From Psychromarinibacter sediminicola (GTDB taxonomy: Bacteria > Pseudomonadota > Alphaproteobacteria > Rhodobacterales > Rhodobacteraceae): DNA of 45,393 bases. Each line of letters starts with the position of its first letter. Position 1 is the stretch's first letter. The stretch spans positions 1 through 45,393 of the forward strand of contig NZ_JARGYC010000039.1 of NCBI RefSeq assembly GCF_029168335.1. The letters run 5' to 3'. Shown here in pieces: positions 40,919 through 45,393 of this stretch. The notes under the pieces are model-generated. The model saw only the letters and a program-made list of their open reading frames with translations. It ran no database searches and was not told the origin of the DNA. A program made the translations under genes and the position numbers.

Positions 40919-43900
40919 TCAGACGGCTGCGGCCGGCGCCACGGCATCGGGTTCCGTCCGCGGCTTTCGCTGGCCGAGCATGAGCATGGCCGGCGTGACC
41001 ACGAGGGTCAGCAGCGTCGCGATCACCAGACCGCCGACGATCGCCGCCGAGAGCTCGGTCCAGTATTGCGTGGACGGCGCGCCGAAGACGATCTCTCTGC
41101 CGAAGAGGTCGATATTCATGCCGAGCACCATCGGCATGAGGCCGAGAGCCGTGGTGATGGAGGTCAGCAGCACGGGCCGGAGGCGTTGCGCGCCGGTTCT
41201 CAGAGCGGCTTCCTGCGGCGAGGCGCCGGCGCGGCGCAATTCGTTGAAGGAATCGATCAGCACGATGTTGTTGTTCACGACGATCCCGGCGAGCGCGATG
41301 ACGCCGACGCCCCCCATCACGACGCCGAAGGGGCGGCCGGTGATGATCAGGCCGAGCAGCACGCCGGCGATCGAGAAGACGATCGCGCTCATGACCACGA
41401 AGGCCTGGTAGAAGGTGTTGAACTGCAGGATCAGGATCGTGAACATCAGCACGATGGCGGCGACGAAGGCGCTGCCGAGGAACGCCATCGATTCCTGCTG
41501 GTCCTGCGTCTCGCCCGCGAAGTCGACGGCCGCGTCCTCCGGCAGCGCGTTTCCGTCGAGCGCCGACCGGAGCGCGGCGATCTGGTCGCTGACCAGCAGG
41601 CCGGGCGCGACGTTGGCCTCGATCGTCGTGATCCTCGTCTGGTCGATTCGCCGCAGCACGCCGACCCGCTCGGACGGTTCGAAGGAGACGAAGTTCGAGA
41701 TCGGCACCAGGCCGGCGGAGGTCGGCACCCGGAGGTCGCCCAGCTCGCCCAGCGACCGGTCGTCGTCGGGGAAACGCACCCGCACGTCCAGTTCGCCGTC
41801 GACATCGCCGGGGCGGTAGTTCGTCACCGTGATCCCCTGGGTGAGAAGCTGGATGGCCTGGCCCAGCACGCTGACGTCGGCGCCGTAGCGGGCGGCCTGC
41901 GTCCGGTCGACATTGATCGCGACCTCGACGCCGGGAAGCGGGCGCGTGTCGGTGACGTCGACGAAGCCGCCGATGGAGTCCATCGCGGCCAGAACGGCCT
42001 CCACGGCCTGCTGCTGGCCGGCGGGCGTGGCGGCCGAGACCTGCAGGTTCACGGGCTTGCCGCCGCCGGGCCCGCCGCTTTCGGATTCCACCTGCACGTC
42101 GATGCCGGCGATATCCGTCAGCATGGCGCGCACGTCTTCGGCGATCTCGGCGGCCGGGCGTCTTTGGTCCCACGCGACCAGGTCCATCTGGATCGTGCCG
42201 ATGATGTCCTCGTCGCCCTGTCCGGTGTTGATGACCGAGCGCGCGTAGAGGCTCTCGACCCCTTCGGTGCCGGCAAGCCTGGTTTCGACCTGCCGCACGA
42301 GGTCGTCGCGCTCGTAGATCGACAGGTTGTCCCGGGCGCGGATTTGCACCTGCAGCGCTTCCGGCTCGATCGAGGGGAAGAAGCTGACGCCGCTCCCCAG
42401 CTCGCCGTAGAGGGCGAAGGATCCCAGGAGCATGGACAGGGCGAGGACCACGGTCGTCCAGGGGCGCAGGATGGCCCATTGCAGCAGGCGCAGGTAGGCC
42501 CCGGTCAGTCCCGGGATCGTCCGCGGGTCGCCGTGCTCGGCGGCGTGGAGCGCCGCCTTTGCCTTGGCCGTCCGCGGCTGGCCCCGGCCGATGACGCCGC
42601 CCATCACCGGAATGAAGATCAGCGCCATGACGAGCGACGCGGAGAGGGTCAGGATGACGGTGATCGGCAGATACTTCATGAACTGCCCGATCAGGCCGGT
42701 CCAGAACAGAAGCGGGAAGAACACGCTCAGCGTGGTCGCCGTCGAGGCGATGATGGGCCAGGCCATGCGCTTGGCGGCATGGGCATAGGCTTGGGCCGGG
42801 GTGTCGCCCGCGTGCAGCCGCCGGTCTGCGAGCTCGACGGTCACGATGGCCCCGTCCACCAGCATCCCGACGACGAGGATCAGCGCGAAGAGCACCACGA
42901 TGTTCATCGTCAGCCCCATCACCCAGATCGCCGCGACCCCGGCGAGGAACGCGCCCGGGATGGCCAGCCCCACGAGGACCGCCGACCGGAACCCCAGCGC
43001 GAACACGATGACCACCATGACCAGCAGGACGGCGGCCAGGACGTTCGATTCGAGATCCGACAGAAGGGTCTTCACCTCCTCGGACTGGTCCTGAAGATAG
43101 GTGACGCGCACGCTGTCCGGCCACGCGCCGCTCATCCGCTCGATCGTGGCCCGCACGGCGGCCACCGTGTCGATGACGTTCGCGCCCGACCGCTTGGTCA
43201 CCTCCAGCGACAGGGCCGGCTGGCCGTCGATTCGGGCGAAGCCGGTGGGCGCCTCGAAGGTCCGGCGGACCGTGGCGACCTCGGCGAAGGTGACCACCGT
43301 GTCGCCGTCCACCTTGACCGGCATCGTCAGGATATCGTCGATATCCTGCACCAGCCCCGGCACCTTCAGCACGATGCGTCCGCCGCCGGTGTCGATGGCG
43401 CCGGCCGCGATCAGCTGGTTGTTGCGCTGAAGCTGGTTCGCCAGGTTATCGAGGTTGAGGTTGTAGGTCTGGAAGACCGTGGGGTCGATCAGGACCTCGA
43501 CGAACTCCTCGCGGGCGCCGCCGATCTCGACTTCGAGGACGCCGGGCAGCGACTCCACCTGAAGCTGCACGTCCTTGGCCAGGTCGTTGAGGGTCCGCTC
43601 GGGCACCGGCCCCGAAAGGGTCGCCGTGATGATCGGAAAGAGGGCGGTGTTGACCTCGGTGACGTTCAGGTCGCGGGCATCCTCGGGCAGGTCGCCCTGG
43701 ACCGTGTCGGCCGCTTCCCTGACCTTTCGCAGCGCTTCCTCGATGTCGCCGCCGGCCTGGAATTCGAGCTGCACGCTCGCGAAGCCCTCGGCCGCCTCGC
43801 TCGACATCGTCTGCAGCCCCTCGATCGCGCTGAACTTGGCTTCCATCGGCTCCAGCAGCAGACGCTCCGCGTCCGAGGGGCTGATCCCGTCGATCCCGGT

Positions 43901-44047
43901 CGAGACGTAGACGAGCGGAAGAGGCACCTCGGGGTTCGCTTCTTTCGGGATGGAAATGTAGGCGAACGCGCCGAACGCGAGCACCATCGCGAGCGCGAGG
44001 ATGACCGCGCGGGTGCGGGAAAAGGCCGCGTCGATGATCGGGTTCAT
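40919..44047 (-). CDS. RND-family efflux transporter, inner-membrane subunit
   Basis: A 1042-residue pump with the AcrB-type duplicated architecture: helix 1 at about 12-32, large periplasmic loop (33-335), helices 2-6, then the second loop and helices. In helix 4 the proton-relay pair of AcrB (Asp407-Asp408) appears as LVDGAIVTVELAD, Asp398 followed by Gly399, so only one aspartate is kept. It lacks the E. coli AcrB lining aromatic pattern that I could check, so drug range is unknown; it fits the broad alphaproteobacterial HAE1-like group. The start overlaps the adaptor stop (ATGA). An outer-membrane TolC-type gene is not in the window. Confidence 0.93.
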   Translation of the reverse strand: MNPIIDAAFSRTRAVILALAMVLAFGAFAYISIPKEANPEVPLPLVYVSTGIDGISPSDAERLLLEPMEAKFSAIEGLQTMSSEAAEGFASVQLEFQAGGDIEEALRKVREAADTVQGDLPEDARDLNVTEVNTALFPIITATLSGPVPERTLNDLAKDVQLQVESLPGVLEVEIGGAREEFVEVLIDPTVFQTYNLNLDNLANQLQRNNQLIAAGAIDTGGGRIVLKVPGLVQDIDDILTMPVKVDGDTVVTFAEVATVRRTFEAPTGFARIDGQPALSLEVTKRSGANVIDTVAAVRATIERMSGAWPDSVRVTYLQDQSEEVKTLLSDLESNVLAAVLLVMVVIVFALGFRSAVLVGLAIPGAFLAGVAAIWVMGLTMNIVVLFALILVVGMLVDGAIVTVELADRRLHAGDTPAQAYAHAAKRMAWPIIASTATTLSVFFPLLFWTGLIGQFMKYLPITVILTLSASLVMALIFIPVMGGVIGRGQPRTAKAKAALHAAEHGDPRTIPGLTGAYLRLLQWAILRPWTTVVLALSMLLGSFALYGELGSGVSFFPSIEPEALQVQIRARDNLSIYERDDLVRQVETRLAGTEGVESLYARSVINTGQGDEDIIGTIQMDLVAWDQRRPAAEIAEDVRAMLTDIAGIDVQVESESGGPGGGKPVNLQVSAATPAGQQQAVEAVLAAMDSIGGFVDVTDTRPLPGVEVAINVDRTQAARYGADVSVLGQAIQLLTQGITVTNYRPGDVDGELDVRVRFPDDDRSLGELGDLRVPTSAGLVPISNFVSFEPSERVGVLRRIDQTRITTIEANVAPGLLVSDQIAALRSALDGNALPEDAAVDFAGETQDQQESMAFLGSAFVAAIVLMFTILILQFNTFYQAFVVMSAIVFSIAGVLLGLIITGRPFGVVMGGVGVIALAGIVVNNNIVLIDSFNELRRAGASPQEAALRTGAQRLRPVLLTSITTALGLMPMVLGMNIDLFGREIVFGAPSTQYWTELSAAIVGGLVIATLLTLVVTPAMLMLGQRKPRTEPDAVAPAAAV

Positions 44048-45219
44048 TGGTCCGCCTCGCCTTGCTCTTCGAGGCCCGCGTGTTCGGAGCGCCCCGGGGC
44101 ATCGTCCCTCTGGACGCGGACCGCTTCGCCTTCGCGGACGAAGCCCTGGCCGACGACGATGATCTGCGCCGTCTCGGGCAGCCCCGTGGCCCAGAGGCCG
44201 CCGATCTCGGCGTTGATCAGGTCGACCTCGTGGAACTGCACCACGCCGTCGACCACCGTCTTGATGCCGGTCCGGCCTTCGGGATTGAGCGACACGACCG
44301 AGGCATCGACGAAATGCGCGGTCTCCTCGCCGGTGCGGATCGTGACCTCGGCCGAGACCCCGGCCAGAATGGCGCCGTCCTCGTTCGGCACCTGGACCTC
44401 GGCGAGGAAGGTGCGCGTCTCCGGCGAGGCCGCGGTGCCGACGAAGGTGACTTCCCCCTCGCGGGTCTGGCCGGTGACGAACCGGACTTCGGCCGGGCTG
44501 CCCGTCTCGATGCCCGCGCGGTTCTGCTGCGGAATCTCGAAGGCGACGGTGATCGGATGGTTGTCCACGAGCCGGGCCACCGGGTCACCGGCCGCCGCGT
44601 ATTCCCCGTCGTTGATCATCAGGTCCTCGATGCGTCCGGCGAACGGCGCGGTGACGGTGAGGGTGTCGAGCGTGTCGCGGGCCGCCGAGACCTGGGACTC
44701 CGCCGCCGCCAGCGTGGCGCGGGCCTCCGCGACGCGGTCGACCGTGCCCACGCCGCGATCGCGGAGCGTCGTGGCGTTGTCCAGCTCGCGTTGTGCCCGG
44801 TCCCGTTCCTCCTCTGCCTGGGCCAGCGCGGCCTCGGCGCTGTCCGCGTTGAGCTGGGCGATGACGGCGCCGCGTGCCACGACCTGCCCCTTGCTGACCG
44901 GCACGGATGCGACGGTGCCCGAGGCTTCCGTGACGATCTCGGTGTCGCGTTCGGGCAATGCCTGTCCCTGCGCGCTGAAGCTCATGGGAACTGGCTCGGC
45001 AACCGACTCCCGGACGACCACGGAGGACGGCGGCGGCGCCGCGGCCTCTGCCGGCTCGCTGGCCGGCGGATCGGTCCGCACGAACCCGCTCCCCATCCAG
45101 AGCAGGATCGCCAGAAGGATCGCGCAGGCCGTCCACAGGGACCGGGCGGCGCCAGGGTCGGTCTCGAAGGTCAGGTCGGCGCGCGCCGTCGCGCGCTCGG
45201 CATCGGGTTTTTCGGACAT
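44044..45219 (-). CDS. RND efflux periplasmic adaptor (membrane fusion protein)
   Basis: A 391-residue adaptor linking the RND pump to an outer-membrane channel. A membrane anchor lies at about 28-47 (SLWTACAILLAILLWMGSG). It is followed by a lipoyl half-motif (GTVASVPVSKGQVVARGAVIAQL), a coiled-coil hairpin (about 125-180, rich in Ala/Glu: AEEERDRAQRELDNATTLRD), the second lipoyl half (VTAPFAGRIEDLMINDGEYA) and beta-barrel domain. The ATG at 45219 starts the anchor-containing protein; an earlier ATG at 45270 sits in the operator region and is less likely. It is divergent from a TetR gene. Confidence 0.92.
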   Translation of the reverse strand: MSEKPDAERATARADLTFETDPGAARSLWTACAILLAILLWMGSGFVRTDPPASEPAEAAAPPPSSVVVRESVAEPVPMSFSAQGQALPERDTEIVTEASGTVASVPVSKGQVVARGAVIAQLNADSAEAALAQAEEERDRAQRELDNATTLRDRGVGTVDRVAEARATLAAAESQVSAARDTLDTLTVTAPFAGRIEDLMINDGEYAAAGDPVARLVDNHPITVAFEIPQQNRAGIETGSPAEVRFVTGQTREGEVTFVGTAASPETRTFLAEVQVPNEDGAILAGVSAEVTIRTGEETAHFVDASVVSLNPEGRTGIKTVVDGVVQFHEVDLINAEIGGLWATGLPETAQIIVVGQGFVREGEAVRVQRDDAPGRSEHAGLEEQGEADQ

Positions 45220-45273
45220 GGAGAACGGTTCCGGTAGAAAACGGTTGATGTGTCTGCGGCCGGAGGGCAATTA

Positions 45274-45292
45274 TACCGACGGTTGGTCGGTA
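45274..45292. promoter_or_regulatory. Palindromic TetR-type operator between RND adaptor and TetR gene
   Basis: TACCGAC (45274-45280) and its complement GTCGGTA (45286-45292) flank GGTTG, a 19-bp dyad 55 bp before the adaptor and 45 bp before the TetR start. TACCGAC/GTCGGTA dyads are typical of TetR repressors of efflux pumps. An adjoining TTATAC (45271-45276) may be a -10 element. It should let the TetR protein control the pump and itself. Confidence 0.75.
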
Positions 45293-45336
45293 ACTAGGGG
45301 ACGGATCGACATGTTGCAATACCCGGAGGACGTCAC

Positions 45337-45393
45337 ATGCCCGCTCGCCTTCGCCTGTCCGCGGAAGAGCGCCGATCCGCCATCCTCGATGCC
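45337..45393 (+). CDS. TetR-family regulator, 3' end outside window
   Basis: Only the first 19 codons are present: MPARLRLSAEERRSAILDA, the typical N-terminus of a TetR-family protein, where R-x-x-I-L-D-A precedes the first helix of the DNA-binding domain. CCGGAGGA lies 7 bases before the ATG at 45337. It is divergent from the RND adaptor-pump operon and likely represses it through the dyad at 45274-45292. The ligand-binding domain is not visible. Confidence 0.75.
   Translation, partial: MPARLRLSAEERRSAILDA

Noticed and set aside
1-45393. Defence system, CRISPR array, prophage, integrase, tRNA or rRNA gene
   Set aside because: I looked for repeat-spacer arrays, cloverleaf-like sequences and recombinase or phage proteins on both strands and found none.

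Overview
The window is GC-rich alphaproteobacterial chromosome, most likely Rhodobacteraceae (Roseobacter/Paracoccus-like). This rests on the overall look of the proteins, the abundance of TRAP transporters, the coaBC-dut-E1-like gene order, a PuuD-type urate oxidase and a FrcB/C/A sugar transporter. It carries about 43 protein genes. I see no rRNA, tRNA, CRISPR array, prophage or transposase. Genes are tightly packed, and many neighbours share ATGA or GTGA stop/start overlaps.

Layout. Bases 1-6342 (+) are mostly housekeeping: a ChaN-like protein cut by the window edge, coaBC, dut, an E1-like enzyme with an N-terminal membrane domain, an M3 oligopeptidase and a cytochrome P460-like protein. 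Bases 6548-9476 (-) hold a CDF metal exporter, a small exported protein coupled to plsY, and a TesA-like esterase whose start overlaps that of the divergent ybbA-ybbP-type ABC exporter (9475-12692). Bases 12757-17274 hold a ROK repressor (FrcR-like) divergent from frcB-frcC-frcA, with a perfect 33-bp AT-rich operator-like palindrome on the frcB -35 box. Bases 17698-23279 hold a PHP phosphoesterase and a purine-ring catabolism cluster: PuuD, UraH, a PuuE-UraD fusion, AllE and AllA. It would take urate to glyoxylate and urea, except that allantoate amidohydrolase (AllC) is not in the window.

Bases 23286-24665 encode an unusual outer-membrane protein: a TonB-receptor plug on a barrel of only about 300 residues, with no visible TonB box. 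Bases 24830-29811 are a first catabolic module: an amidohydrolase-2 (decarboxylase-like) enzyme, a fused TRAP permease, a TAXI receptor and a divergent LysR. Bases 29887-33670 carry two related TetR genes, a DUF2218 protein, a second LysR and a VOC-fold protein. Bases 33880-40903 are a second, larger catabolic module: two related amidohydrolases, a Rieske ferredoxin and an MFS transporter in one overlapping operon, followed by a DctP-DctQ-DctM TRAP transporter. The window closes with an RND efflux pump and adaptor (-) and the start of a divergent TetR gene; a palindromic operator lies between them.

The best candidates for something undescribed are the amidohydrolase pair/Rieske/TRAP module, the short plug-barrel protein, and a family of perfect short palindromes arrayed right after stop codons at several places. 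Substrates of both amidohydrolase modules cannot be read from sequence.
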